A stretch of DNA of 64,000 nucleotides from JAHEFT01 sp963766195 (GTDB lineage Bacteria; Pseudomonadota; Gammaproteobacteria; Xanthomonadales; SZUA-36). The notes beneath the pieces were generated by a model. The model did no database searches, was not told where the DNA came from, and saw nothing but the letters and a program-made list of their open reading frames with translations. Made by a program: the position numbers and the translations under genes. This document shows positions 17,073 to 25,415 of the stretch, piece after piece (the first letter of the stretch is position 1; every line of letters begins with the position of its first letter). The stretch is from positions 100,802-164,801 of the forward strand of contig CAVXYY010000014.1 of NCBI GenBank assembly GCA_963766195.1, given 5' to 3'.

Positions 17073-19163
17073 ATGGTTTCTGGACGCACCCTCAGGACTT
17101 TGCCACAACGCTTGATTCAGTTCCTGCTCTTGATGATTTTTTCAGCGCCTGCGTTGGCCCAGGATTGCACCCCCAGCAACATTCCATTGAACAACCAGGA
17201 GGAGGTTGATAATTTCCAGGCCAACCATGGCCCCTGTGATCGGGCTGGATCTATCGAGGTTGAGGGCGCCAGCATCGTAAACCTGGATGGTTTGTCTGGC
17301 CTCACTGGCATAACCGGTGAATTGTATATAGATAACAATATCGCTTTGTCGAATGTGGACGGACTGTCAGCTATTACGAGTGTGGGCGGGCTACTGAGGA
17401 TTTTTAACAATGCCTCCTTACCCAACGTTAATGGTCTATCCTCCCTCACCAAGGTGCGGGGGCTTCAGATACTGAATAACGACGTAATGACCAATCTTAG
17501 TGGGCTATCTGCACTCTTAACCATAGATGACAGCCTGTTCATAAGTCGCAATGGCGCGTTGTCAAATTTGGGTGGACTGTCTGCCCTCACCAGCGTGGCA
17601 GGATTGCTATACATTGAAGATAACGCAGTGCTGAACAACGTCGACGGTCTGTCATCTCTTGTCAGCGTGAACAGCGAATTCCTCATCAGAGGCAACAACA
17701 ACCTAACCAATCTGGATGGTCTGTCCGCCCTTTCCACCTTGGGTAGCCTGACGATTCGAGAAAATTCAAAATTAACCAACGTAAATGGTCTGTCTGCGCT
17801 TACCAACGTGACCGATGAATTAGATATCAGGTTCAGCGAGGCATTGACCAATCTGGATGGCTTGTCCGCCCTCACAAGCGCACGTAATATGCGATTATTC
17901 GTCCCCGTGACCAATTTGGACTTTCTGTCCAAGATCACCAGCGTGAATGGTTATCTCTATATCGGAGGCAAATCGTTAAGCAACATTCATGGTCTGTCCG
18001 CGCTTACCCGAGTGGGTGGTGAACTGGTTATTCAGAATACTACCGTGTTGAGCGACCTGGATGGTTTGTCCGCCCTTTCCAGCGTGGGCGCTCTGGTTCT
18101 GGCCAGCAACCGCGCATTGACCGACCTGGATGGCCTGTCTGCTATCACCAGCCTGAAATCACTGACGATTCAGGACAACAGTGCATTGACCAACGTGGAT
18201 GCTCTTTCCGCGATCACCAGCCTTCGTTACCTCAGGATTTTGAGCAACCCCGTGCTACAGGACCTAAGTGGCCTGTCGGCACTTTCCAGTGTTAACGGCA
18301 ACATACAAATTGCGATTAACGACGCAATCGGCGATCTGGATGGATTATCCTCACTGACCTATGTAAGCGGAGACATGCAAGTTCAAATCAACTCTGCAAT
18401 TACCAATGTCGATGGCCTCTCCTCGCTTTCCAGTGTGGGTGGTGAGTTGTGGATTGCTTATAACACTGCATTAAGCAACCTGGACGGATTACACGCGTTG
18501 CAGAAAGTCCAAAACCTAAAGGTGGAAAAAAACGCTTCTCTGGCGGATTGCCATGGACTGGTGACACTCATTGATCCGATAGACGACTATGAGTCCGGAC
18601 CCGGGCCAGGAATTGCGGGTATTCCAGATGTCGCTGAGGGTGCATTTTTTGAGAATAATCTCGATGGCTGCAATGCAGTCCCAGAAATCCTGGCGGAGGT
18701 TTCTCTTCCCGAAATGAATCCTGGACTAAACGATACCTGGTTCAACCCGGAAACCGATGGCCAGGGATTCTTCTTCATTGTGTTCCCGGAGATTAAACAA
18801 ATGTTCATGGCCTGGTTTACCTATGACGCCGAACGTCCTCCAACGGATGTGACGGCCTTGCTAGGAGATCCCGGACACAGATGGCTGACCGCACAGGGCG
18901 GTTATGAAGAAAATATTGCAGTGCTGGATATGTACGTGACTACTGGTGGCGTATTTGATTCGGCACAACCCGCGCCGATTACTGAGCAGGAGGGTGAGAT
19001 CATGGTTGAGTTCAACACCTGCAACTCGGGAGTGGTTACTTATGACATCCCGTCCATCGACCGCCAGGGCGTAGTACCGATCAAACGCATAGTGCTGGAC
19101 AATGTCTCTACCTGCTATTTGCTAGGTAAACAGGCTGAAGCGGCTGCGCTTGGTGGATCATAG
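17073..19163 (+). CDS. Secreted leucine-rich repeat / receptor-L-domain-like protein with C-terminal surface module
   Basis: 696 aa. Signal peptide about 1-29 (ends A-L-A-Q). From about residue 60 to 500 run some 18 units of 23-24 residues with consensus N-L/V-D-G-L-S-A-L-T-S-V-x-x-x-L-x-I-x-x-N-x-x-L-T, which should form a right-handed solenoid. The last domain (about 552-690) has W-F-N-P-E-T-D-G-Q-G, A-W-F-T-Y, R-W-L-T-A-Q-G, T-T-G-G-x-F-D and two late cysteines. It is the same module found twice at the end of the glycosidase at 8039-10810. It probably binds a protein or glycan ligand at the cell surface or outside (inference). Repeats are similar enough at DNA level to allow unit gain and loss. 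Confidence 0.85.
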   Translation: MVSGRTLRTLPQRLIQFLLLMIFSAPALAQDCTPSNIPLNNQEEVDNFQANHGPCDRAGSIEVEGASIVNLDGLSGLTGITGELYIDNNIALSNVDGLSAITSVGGLLRIFNNASLPNVNGLSSLTKVRGLQILNNDVMTNLSGLSALLTIDDSLFISRNGALSNLGGLSALTSVAGLLYIEDNAVLNNVDGLSSLVSVNSEFLIRGNNNLTNLDGLSALSTLGSLTIRENSKLTNVNGLSALTNVTDELDIRFSEALTNLDGLSALTSARNMRLFVPVTNLDFLSKITSVNGYLYIGGKSLSNIHGLSALTRVGGELVIQNTTVLSDLDGLSALSSVGALVLASNRALTDLDGLSAITSLKSLTIQDNSALTNVDALSAITSLRYLRILSNPVLQDLSGLSALSSVNGNIQIAINDAIGDLDGLSSLTYVSGDMQVQINSAITNVDGLSSLSSVGGELWIAYNTALSNLDGLHALQKVQNLKVEKNASLADCHGLVTLIDPIDDYESGPGPGIAGIPDVAEGAFFENNLDGCNAVPEILAEVSLPEMNPGLNDTWFNPETDGQGFFFIVFPEIKQMFMAWFTYDAERPPTDVTALLGDPGHRWLTAQGGYEENIAVLDMYVTTGGVFDSAQPAPITEQEGEIMVEFNTCNSGVVTYDIPSIDRQGVVPIKRIVLDNVSTCYLLGKQAEAAALGGS

Positions 19164-19218
19164 CTTGTGGAAGTTGCACCTACTGGGAACTGAGCCGGTT
19201 GGGGCTCGCTCGATACTA

Positions 19219-19297
19219 TGCTTTTGGCCGAACTCGGAATATTGAGGGCTCGAAACCACCACCTGATTTGGTTCCGTTTCCTGGCGAATGGCGGAAC
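19219..19297. repeat. Dispersed hairpin repeat, copy R7
   Basis: Head CTTTTGGCCGAACTCGGAA, then GTTCCG (19271-19276) TTTCCTGGCGAATGG CGGAAC (19292-19297). Shares the head with R2 and the hairpin arms with all copies. Confidence 0.55.
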
Positions 19298-19442
19298 ATC
19301 CCTTGCGCCGTAGCCCCGAACCGCGCCGGGGACGGTTATTCCTAATATGTGAAAACATTGACCAGTTATAAATGGTCGAAGCATAGGCGAGTTGCTATTA
19401 TCGTAATTCACTCGAACTGGACTAAAAGCCTTGAGCGCAAAT

Positions 19443-19769
19443 ATGACGAAGTTAAAGAGCATTCTTATTGGCGCTTTTTTTGGAACTTCCATCCTTGCTT
19501 TTAACCAGCTCATTAATTTTGAAAATACGAACGCTACCGTCTTTTTTGCCTACGTATTTATTTCAGGATTACTCTGTCGAATATTTTGCGTCTATTTGTC
19601 CTTCTCTTTCTTGAGTTTTACTGCGATTGTAATTCTAGCTTTCACTACTGCAGATAATGACCCTGCAGACCCGTGGAGAGAAGTAACTCTTATTATTGGC
19701 CCTGCCGTAATCTGTTCTCTTTTCCTTTTCGGGGCCCTACTCGGAAAGGCATTTCGAACTGAAAAATAA
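19443..19769 (+). CDS. Small hypothetical membrane protein
   Basis: 108 aa from the ATG at 19443; TTG at 19431 is an alternative. Three hydrophobic helices (about 5-22, 33-70 in two parts, 85-103) and a short basic tail. AT-rich codon use, unlike the core genes. No motif recognised. Solitary gene between repeat R7 and the remnant at 19864. Confidence 0.6.
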   Translation: MTKLKSILIGAFFGTSILAFNQLINFENTNATVFFAYVFISGLLCRIFCVYLSFSFLSFTAIVILAFTTADNDPADPWREVTLIIGPAVICSLFLFGALLGKAFRTEK

Positions 19770-19863
19770 GTCTGCGGGCGGTTTTGAGCAGATTGGCAAC
19801 TGTATGCGTTTGAGACTACCTAGACGGACGCTGGAGCCCATTTCCTTCCAGAGACTTTTATGG

Positions 19864-20085
19864 TTACGGTTTTTGATAAGAGGGGAGTGGCTTCGGTGTT
19901 CTGAGTAACATTAGAGACTTATGACCCGCACCACACAAGGCGCCAGAAATCCACTTGAATCCGTCGCCGATAATGTCGACGCCGATCAACAGGATAAGAA
20001 CCAAGGCAATGACACCCAGCCAAGTCAGTGGCCCGGCTGGATCCGGCTTTACTGTGGGTCCTTCCGAACAAGTGCTCCGATGCAA
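19864..20085 (-). pseudogene. Possible N-terminal fragment of an NptA-type Na/Pi symporter
   Basis: 73-aa frame with one transmembrane helix. The run L-T-W-L-G-V-I-A-L-V-L-I-L-L then I-I-G-D-G-F-K-W resembles the first helix of Vibrio-type NptA proteins, where I-G-S-G-F-K-W occurs at the same place. The rest of the symporter, including both Q-S-S-S motifs, is absent downstream. If correct this is a remnant unrelated to the intact symporter at 2093. It could also be a genuine small membrane protein. The region 19770-20256 holds nothing else clear. Confidence 0.35.
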
Positions 20086-20256
20086 CGGTTGGCCTCCTGC
20101 AAAGGATTTTGGCGGAAATGCACGATTTCGCCCTGCCTGCCGCGTGTTTAAGCATTGAAGCTATAAATGATCACGATCCGGGTCAGCTGGTTGCGCTAAA
20201 TGTGGTATGTAAAAGTGCTGCGACAGCGGGGACAGCCATTGCAAGTTTCAATGAAT

Positions 20257-20580
20257 TCAAATCATACCTTGAGAAAAGATCAACATGATCCAGAACAGGA
20301 CCGTTACTGTCCATATCCAAAACAATCGCTGTCTGATGATTTTGGTCCGTACGATGTCCCCATATCTGTTTTTCTTCGCTTGGAATCTACAGATTATCAA
20401 GTAGATAAGAGACACAACTGTTCCAGTCAAAAAAATCGCCACAGCAATATAGAACGGGAGCCACAAGTATATTAAACCTTCCGTGCTCCTTCCGGCCCAA
20501 GCTGGCACAGGCACCCAGAGTACCCCGGCGAGAACCCATGAGATCCATGATTTGACTATCGATCGTTTTACGTAGATCAT
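20257..20580 (-). CDS. Small hypothetical membrane protein
   Basis: 107 aa. A strong purine-rich ribosome site (GGGGGGAA) ends right before the ATG at 20580. Three hydrophobic segments: a signal-like first helix (W-I-S-W-V-L-A-G-V-L-W-V), a second with A-V-A-I-F-L-T-G-T-V-V-S-L-I, and a C-terminal one with W-I-W-T-V-T-V-L-F-W-I-M. Basic loop between helices two and three. No family recognised. Confidence 0.6.
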   Translation of the reverse strand: MIYVKRSIVKSWISWVLAGVLWVPVPAWAGRSTEGLIYLWLPFYIAVAIFLTGTVVSLIYLIICRFQAKKNRYGDIVRTKIIRQRLFWIWTVTVLFWIMLIFSQGMI

Positions 20581-20788
20581 TTCCCCCCATTGGATCCCTT
20601 GTTATGGGACAAGGATAGAGTCGAACCTGACCTTTGTCCACAGCGCGGATGTGTTCGCCTGCGCTAGACTCCGCAATTGTCTCTGTACCCTTGGGGATTA
20701 ATCAGAAAAAGGGAACAGGTTGAATAGTTCAGGCTGCCGTTGATAGAAACATGCATACGTTTCCTCTAACCACCTAAAGAACACGAGC

Positions 20789-21436
20789 ATGAGTGAACCC
20801 CTACCAATTTGGTCTCGAATCAATGAGATTAAAAAGTGGTCGATTATCGGACTCAGTCTGCTGTACTCGTGCGGGTTGGTCGGCGTGATCATCGCCGCCG
20901 GGATGTTCGGCGGATCCGGCGAGACCGAGGTCGAGTTTTCGCGGAGGATTACTTTATGGGCCCTGGCCGGCGGATGTGCATGCGGATTCTTATGGGGTGG
21001 TGGCAGCCTGCGTCATATTTTTCTGGTGGCCGTGCCCGGGGCAGTTTGGCTGGGTCTGTTGCTGCTTACATTGCCGTTCTTGCTTTTTGATTTGTTGAAA
21101 CCAAGCGACGCTGGCGGTGTGCATGATCTGTTGGATATTCTGTCCATAATCGTAATGTGCCTGTCCATCATGATCTTTCCCTTGCTGGGGCCGCTCATTT
21201 CTCATGCAGTGTGGAACGGAAAAGGACCAAGTCAAATGCGTGCAGACCTTGGCGCGCATTGGAAGGAATTCAAAATCAGGAACCGTCAGAAAGACAAAGT
21301 GTTCAGGAGGCCGGAATTTGAGCGACGACCGGAGCATCGTTCTGTCTTTGACAGGATTCCTTACGTCGTGAAAGTGATCATCGCCACTGTACTGTTGGGG
21401 CTTATGTTTTCGTTCTTGCCCTCACTGTTTTTGTGA
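20789..21436 (+). CDS. Hypothetical membrane protein
   Basis: 215 aa. Five hydrophobic segments: about 18-38 (S-I-I-G-L-S-L-L), 52-70 (glycine-rich), 75-100, 112-140 and 192-213. A basic cytoplasmic loop, rich in Arg and Lys, precedes the last helix. No catalytic motif visible and no family recognised. Last gene of the accessory region before repeat R8 and the oxidase operon. Confidence 0.65.
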   Translation: MSEPLPIWSRINEIKKWSIIGLSLLYSCGLVGVIIAAGMFGGSGETEVEFSRRITLWALAGGCACGFLWGGGSLRHIFLVAVPGAVWLGLLLLTLPFLLFDLLKPSDAGGVHDLLDILSIIVMCLSIMIFPLLGPLISHAVWNGKGPSQMRADLGAHWKEFKIRNRQKDKVFRRPEFERRPEHRSVFDRIPYVVKVIIATVLLGLMFSFLPSLFL

Positions 21437-21495
21437 TATCCAATTCAACTCTCAGTGTCTGCCGCCCCTGCATTTCTGGCTCTTCCATGTGAACA

Positions 21496-21583
21496 AGTTC
21501 CGTTCCTGGCCGAACTGAGAACTTATCTCGGCTGAAATTCGCCATAGAAAAGGTTCCGCTGATCGCTTGATAGCGGAACTGTG
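21496..21583. repeat. Dispersed hairpin repeat, copy R8
   Basis: GTTCCGTTCCTGGCCGAACT then GAGAAC, then hairpin GGTTCCGCT / AGCGGAACT within 21552-21580 around loop GATCGCTTGAT. Very close to R4. It is the last copy; none was seen to the right. Confidence 0.75.
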
Positions 21584-21615
21584 CCTCAACAAGCGGTCTT
21601 CTGACTAATTTATCT

Positions 21616-21744
21616 TCAGTAGGCGGGCATGACCGCCCTGACGACCCAGGCCAGGATCGAGACGCCCAATATGCCCCCGGCCCACAGCAGTACAAACCAC
21701 CCGAGTCTTTTCCAGAATGACTGTTCCCGGGAACGGCTGGTCAA
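21616..21744 (-). CDS. Small bd-oxidase accessory subunit, DUF2474 family (CydX-like)
   Basis: 42 aa, reading from a TTG at 21744 that overlaps the cydB stop codon by two bases; GAGGG lies six bases upstream. The product has a short charged N-terminus, the typical W-K-R-L-G-W-F motif, and one transmembrane helix (L-L-W-A-G-G-I-L-G-V-S-I-L-A-W), ending V-V-R-A-V-M-P-A-Y. This matches the DUF2474 single-helix proteins that sit downstream of cioAB and are thought to stabilise the oxidase as CydX does. Easy to miss because it is short and starts with TTG. Confidence 0.85.
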   Translation of the reverse strand: MTSRSREQSFWKRLGWFVLLWAGGILGVSILAWVVRAVMPAY

Positions 21745-22745
21745 TGGTAGCCCTCGCCAGCCCGGACCTTGCCGCGAAACAGCCAGTAAACATAAGCCGT
21801 GTAGCCGAGGATGACCGGCAGCATCACAACCGCGCCCACCAGCATGAAGGCCAGGCTGACATCGGCGTTCGCCGCTGCTGTGTAGCTGATACCCGGCGGT
21901 ATCAGGTACGGGTAAAGGCTGGTGGTCAGCCCGGCGAAAGATGCGACGAAAAGGCATAACACGAGCAGAAACGGCAAGACTTCTCTCCGTGCGCGCACCG
22001 CGGTGAAAAATGCCATTGCGATTACCGCGGTCACCACCGGAATGACCCATATGAACAGAAACGAGCCCATCGCAAACCAGCGTTCCCGGACCATGGCGTT
22101 TTCCAGCACCGTGCCGAAACTGACCAGTCCGATCATTGCCACGACGGTTATTCCGAGCGGAATCTGTAACCGGCGCATGCGCTCCTGGAGCGGGCCTTCC
22201 GTCTTGATCACCAGCCAACAGGCGCCGAGCAGCGCGTAACCCACCACCAGCGAGACGCCTGTAAGCAGCGTAAACGGCGTCAGCCAGTCGAACCAGCCGC
22301 CGGCGTAAGCGCCGTTCTCAACCTGCACGCCCTGTACGAAAGCACCGACCATGACGCCCTGGAAAAACGCTGCCAGGCCCGACCCCCCGATGAAGGCCAA
22401 GTCCCACAACGGCCGCCAGCGTTCGGTCCGGAAACGGAATTCGAAGGCCACTCCGCGCAGCACCAGCGCGAGCAGCATGGCGATGACCGGCGCGTAGAAG
22501 GCGGTCAGCAAAATCGAATAGGCCAGGGGAAAGGCAGCGAACAGTCCGCCACCACCCAGCACCAGCCAGGTTTCGTTACCGTCCCAGACCGGGGCGACGG
22601 TATTCATCATGGTGTCACGCTCTTCCCGGTTCCGGCCCAGCGGGAAAAGGATTCCAACACCGAGATCAAAACCGTCGAGAACGACGTAGGCCAGCAGGGC
22701 AATGCAAATCAAAGCGGCCCAAATAGTCGGAAGGTCAGGCATCAT
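21741..22745 (-). CDS. cydB: Cytochrome bd-type (cyanide-insensitive) ubiquinol oxidase subunit II
   Basis: 334 aa, eight or nine transmembrane helices. Typical CydB features: W-A-A-L-I-C-I-A near the N-terminus, then D-G-F-D-L-G-V-G-I-L-F-P, W-D-G-N-E-T-W-L-V-L-G-G-G-G-L-F-A-A-F-P, and R-G-V-A-F-E-F-R-F-R. The subunit pairs with CydA in the inner membrane to oxidise ubiquinol and reduce O2 to water. It follows cydA by 9 bp and overlaps the DUF2474 gene, so the three form one operon. Confidence 0.96.
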   Translation of the reverse strand: MMPDLPTIWAALICIALLAYVVLDGFDLGVGILFPLGRNREERDTMMNTVAPVWDGNETWLVLGGGGLFAAFPLAYSILLTAFYAPVIAMLLALVLRGVAFEFRFRTERWRPLWDLAFIGGSGLAAFFQGVMVGAFVQGVQVENGAYAGGWFDWLTPFTLLTGVSLVVGYALLGACWLVIKTEGPLQERMRRLQIPLGITVVAMIGLVSFGTVLENAMVRERWFAMGSFLFIWVIPVVTAVIAMAFFTAVRARREVLPFLLVLCLFVASFAGLTTSLYPYLIPPGISYTAAANADVSLAFMLVGAVVMLPVILGYTAYVYWLFRGKVRAGEGYH

Positions 22746-22754
22746 AACGTCCTC

Positions 22755-24149
22755 CTATTCAGAGCCCGGGCTGGCCGGAACGGCGCGGACTGATCCTGCG
22801 CTGCGCAGGGGCCCCTTTGTTATCGACGCCAGTTCAGCGTCTTCCGGCGTCCGCCCCATCAGCCGAAGGATGTAGAAGGTGCCTGCCGCGAATACCGCCA
22901 GGTACACTACGACGAAAGCCAGCAGTGAACCCGCCACGCCGGGCGCGCCAATCGGTGATGCGACATCGGCCGTGCGCAGCAATCCATAGACCAGGTAAGG
23001 CTGTCGCCCCACCTCGGTAACAAACCAGCCCGCGAGCACGGCAACAAAACCGAGCGGACCCATCAGCACTGCCCAGCGGAAGTACCAGTTGTGTTCGAAC
23101 AACCGTTTGGTGAAAAACCGCACGGCCCCGGTCAAGCCATAAAGAATCATCAGCATGCCTATGCCGACCATGATCCGGAAAGCCCAGAAAACCACCGGAA
23201 CATTGGGCCAGTCCTCACGTGGAAAAGCGTCAAGCCCGATAACTTCGCCATCCAGGTCGTGTTTCAGGATCAGGCTGCCGAGTCCGGGAATCGCCACGGC
23301 GTACCGTGTTTCGGCTGAGTCCATATCCGGCAGGCCGAACAGGATCAGCGGCGCGCGCTTTTGGGATTCGAAATGCCCTTCCATGGCAGCGACCTTGGCG
23401 GGCTGGTGCTCCTGCGTGTTCAGACCGTGCTGGTCGCCGACCAGCAGCTGCGTTGGCGCTACCAGCGCCGCCATCAGGACCGCCATGCCCAGCATCACGC
23501 GGGCGGGCTTATTGGTCCTGTCTTTAAGCAGATGCCAGGCGCCTACCGCACCGACCACGAAGGCCGTGGTCAGATACGCCGCCAGCACCATGTGCATGAA
23601 GCGGTAGGGGAACGAGGGATTAAAAATAACGCCCAGCCAGGATTCCGGCAGGTATCGGCCGTTCTCCAGCACCCAGGCAGCAGGCGTTTGCATCCAGCTG
23701 TTCGCAGCCAGGATCCAGAAAGCCGAAAACAGCGTGCCGATGGCCACCAGCAGCGTCGCTGCGAAGTGCAGGCGGGGGCCAACCTTTTTCAGGCCAAACA
23801 GCATCACGCCGAGGAAACCCGCCTCCAGGAAAAAGGCCGTCAGCACCTCGTAAGCCAGCAGCGGGCCCAGGATCGGTGCCGTTTTCTCGGCAAACGGCCC
23901 CCAGTTGGTGCCGAACTGGTAGCTCATGACGATGCCGGACACCACGCCCATCGCGAAAGCCACCGCGAAAATGGACAACCAGTATTTGTAGGTTTGCAGG
24001 AACACTTCGCGCCGGGTGGCGAGCCACAAACCCTCCAGCACCGCGAGGTAGCTGGCAAGACCAATCGTGAAGGCCGGAAACAGGATGTGAAAACTGACCG
24101 TGAACGCGAATTGAATGCGGGCTAACAGGATCGGGTCGGGCAGTTCCAC
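22755..24149 (-). CDS. cydA: Cytochrome bd-type (cyanide-insensitive) ubiquinol oxidase subunit I
   Basis: 464 aa. The b595 ligand His lies in V-S-F-H-I-L-F-P (about residue 20), then W-L-S-I-F-A-V-A-F-A-M-G-V-V-S-G, the Y-E-V-L-T-A-F-F-L-E-A-G-F-L-G glutamates, and the b558 region F-M-H-M-V-L-A-A-Y. The Q loop is short and the C-terminal region has G-R-Q-P-Y-L-V-Y-G-L-L-R-T-A-D, the CIO/CioA variant. This is a high-affinity, cyanide-resistant terminal oxidase. First gene of cydA-cydB-DUF2474. The AT-rich DNA upstream (24240-24300) probably holds its promoter. Confidence 0.96.
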   Translation of the reverse strand: MELPDPILLARIQFAFTVSFHILFPAFTIGLASYLAVLEGLWLATRREVFLQTYKYWLSIFAVAFAMGVVSGIVMSYQFGTNWGPFAEKTAPILGPLLAYEVLTAFFLEAGFLGVMLFGLKKVGPRLHFAATLLVAIGTLFSAFWILAANSWMQTPAAWVLENGRYLPESWLGVIFNPSFPYRFMHMVLAAYLTTAFVVGAVGAWHLLKDRTNKPARVMLGMAVLMAALVAPTQLLVGDQHGLNTQEHQPAKVAAMEGHFESQKRAPLILFGLPDMDSAETRYAVAIPGLGSLILKHDLDGEVIGLDAFPREDWPNVPVVFWAFRIMVGIGMLMILYGLTGAVRFFTKRLFEHNWYFRWAVLMGPLGFVAVLAGWFVTEVGRQPYLVYGLLRTADVASPIGAPGVAGSLLAFVVVYLAVFAAGTFYILRLMGRTPEDAELASITKGPLRSAGSVRAVPASPGSE

Positions 24150-24248
24150 TAATGACTCCTTTCCAGCTTTACACTGGAGGTGTCGATCTTAAACCCTATG
24201 CTTCGGCAACCGGCGGCTGGCGGACATCATTGAGCGACAAGGCTTATA

Positions 24249-24263
24249 TTAAGTATTCCTTAA
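24249..24263. promoter_or_regulatory. Candidate operator between cydA and the Gfo/Idh gene
   Basis: Palindrome TTAAG-TATTC-CTTAA in an AT-rich patch (24245-24280), 100 bp before the cydA start and 47 bp before the divergent oxidoreductase. It is a plausible binding site for a dimeric regulator. No specific regulator can be named. Confidence 0.3.
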
Positions 24264-24309
24264 TTATTAGTACAATTCATTGGGGAAATTCTTTTGTTAT
24301 GCTTGATCA

Positions 24310-25413
24310 ATGGAAGCTGAAATTACAAATGAAATCATCGACCGCGAACGACGTAAGTTGCTGGTGGCAGCTGGAACAGGAGCGATGGCAATGACCTTCG
24401 GCGGCATAGTCCGGGCACAGACATCAAAAACCCTGCGTTGGGGAATCGTCGGTACGGGCGGTATCGCGCACAGCATGGCGCCACGCATCCAGCAAGCGGA
24501 CAATGCTGAACTGGTTGCGGTGTCCAGCCGCAAGATGGCAACCGCGAAAGAGTTCGCAGACTCGTTCGGGATGCAGCATGCCTTTGATTCGTGGGCGGAT
24601 ATGCTGGCTTTCGACGGGGTGGATGCCATCTACATCGCCACGCCCACCAGCGTGAAAGAAGAAATCAGCCTCGCCGCGGCCAGGGCGGGCAAGCACGTCC
24701 TCTGCGAAAAGCCGTTCGCCGACCTGCCTTCTGTTCGGCGCATCACGGCCGCTTGCCGGGAAAACGGCGTCGGCTTCATGGATGGCACGCATTTCCCACA
24801 TCACCCGCGAACCGCATACATCAAGGCGAAGATGAGCGAAATGGTGGGCCAGCCGTGGTCCGTCGCATCGGCCTTCCAGTTTTTATTGACCGATACCGGG
24901 AATATCCGGATGAATACAGAACTAGAGCCCTACGGCGCGATCGGCGATACGGGCTGGTATAACATGCGGGCCGCAGTGGAGTACCTGCCGGCTGACATCG
25001 AAATCACCTCGGTCGAAACATTCATGCGCCGCAGCCCGGAGACCGGCGCCGCCGTCAGCGGCAGTGGCGTGATTGTTTTCGGTGACGGTTCGACGACCAC
25101 CTGGAACTGCGGGTTTAACTCCGGTGCGGGGATCCAGGACCTGCGGATATCCGGCCCGGCCGGCGTGATCAAGATCAACGATTTCCTTTCCCAGCGGCCA
25201 AGCGACCAGGCGGGCGTTTATGAATACCTGACCGGCTGGAGAAATTCAGAAACCGGCGAGGTTCCCTCGGAAAAACCGGGATCCGCGCTGATGTTCGAAG
25301 ACTTCGCCGCCATGGTCGGTGACCCCGGGATGTTCGAAGCCAGCGTCCGCGCCAGTGAACGCACCCAGATGTTGCTGGACGCGGTCTGGAACAGCGCACT
25401 GCGGAACGAGTAG
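24310..25413 (+). CDS. Gfo/Idh/MocA-family oxidoreductase with Tat signal
   Basis: 367 aa. The N-terminus carries a twin-arginine-like signal (R-E-R-R-K-L-L-V-A-A-G, then a hydrophobic stretch to about residue 37), so the enzyme is probably exported folded with its cofactor. The Rossmann domain has W-G-I-V-G-T-G-G-I-A, and the family motif C-E-K-P-F-A is at about residues 134-139. The C-terminal domain includes G-D-T-G-W-Y-N, as in sugar or dihydrodiol dehydrogenases. It oxidises or reduces a sugar-like substrate with NAD(P); the substrate is unknown. Start chosen at the first ATG; no strong ribosome site. It is divergent from cydA, and a long palindrome follows. Confidence 0.87.
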   Translation: MEAEITNEIIDRERRKLLVAAGTGAMAMTFGGIVRAQTSKTLRWGIVGTGGIAHSMAPRIQQADNAELVAVSSRKMATAKEFADSFGMQHAFDSWADMLAFDGVDAIYIATPTSVKEEISLAAARAGKHVLCEKPFADLPSVRRITAACRENGVGFMDGTHFPHHPRTAYIKAKMSEMVGQPWSVASAFQFLLTDTGNIRMNTELEPYGAIGDTGWYNMRAAVEYLPADIEITSVETFMRRSPETGAAVSGSGVIVFGDGSTTTWNCGFNSGAGIQDLRISGPAGVIKINDFLSQRPSDQAGVYEYLTGWRNSETGEVPSEKPGSALMFEDFAAMVGDPGMFEASVRASERTQMLLDAVWNSALRNE

Positions 25414-25415
25414 AG

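Noticed and set aside
20698..20892. 64-codon minus-strand frame before the membrane protein gene
   Set aside because: Overlaps a supported gene; no ribosome site; not protein-like.
4493..21583. Chromosomal integron cassette array with attC sites
   Set aside because: The repeats have conserved arms, but no RYYYAAC/GTTRRRY core pair in the right positions, gene orientations are mixed and no integrase gene is present in the window.
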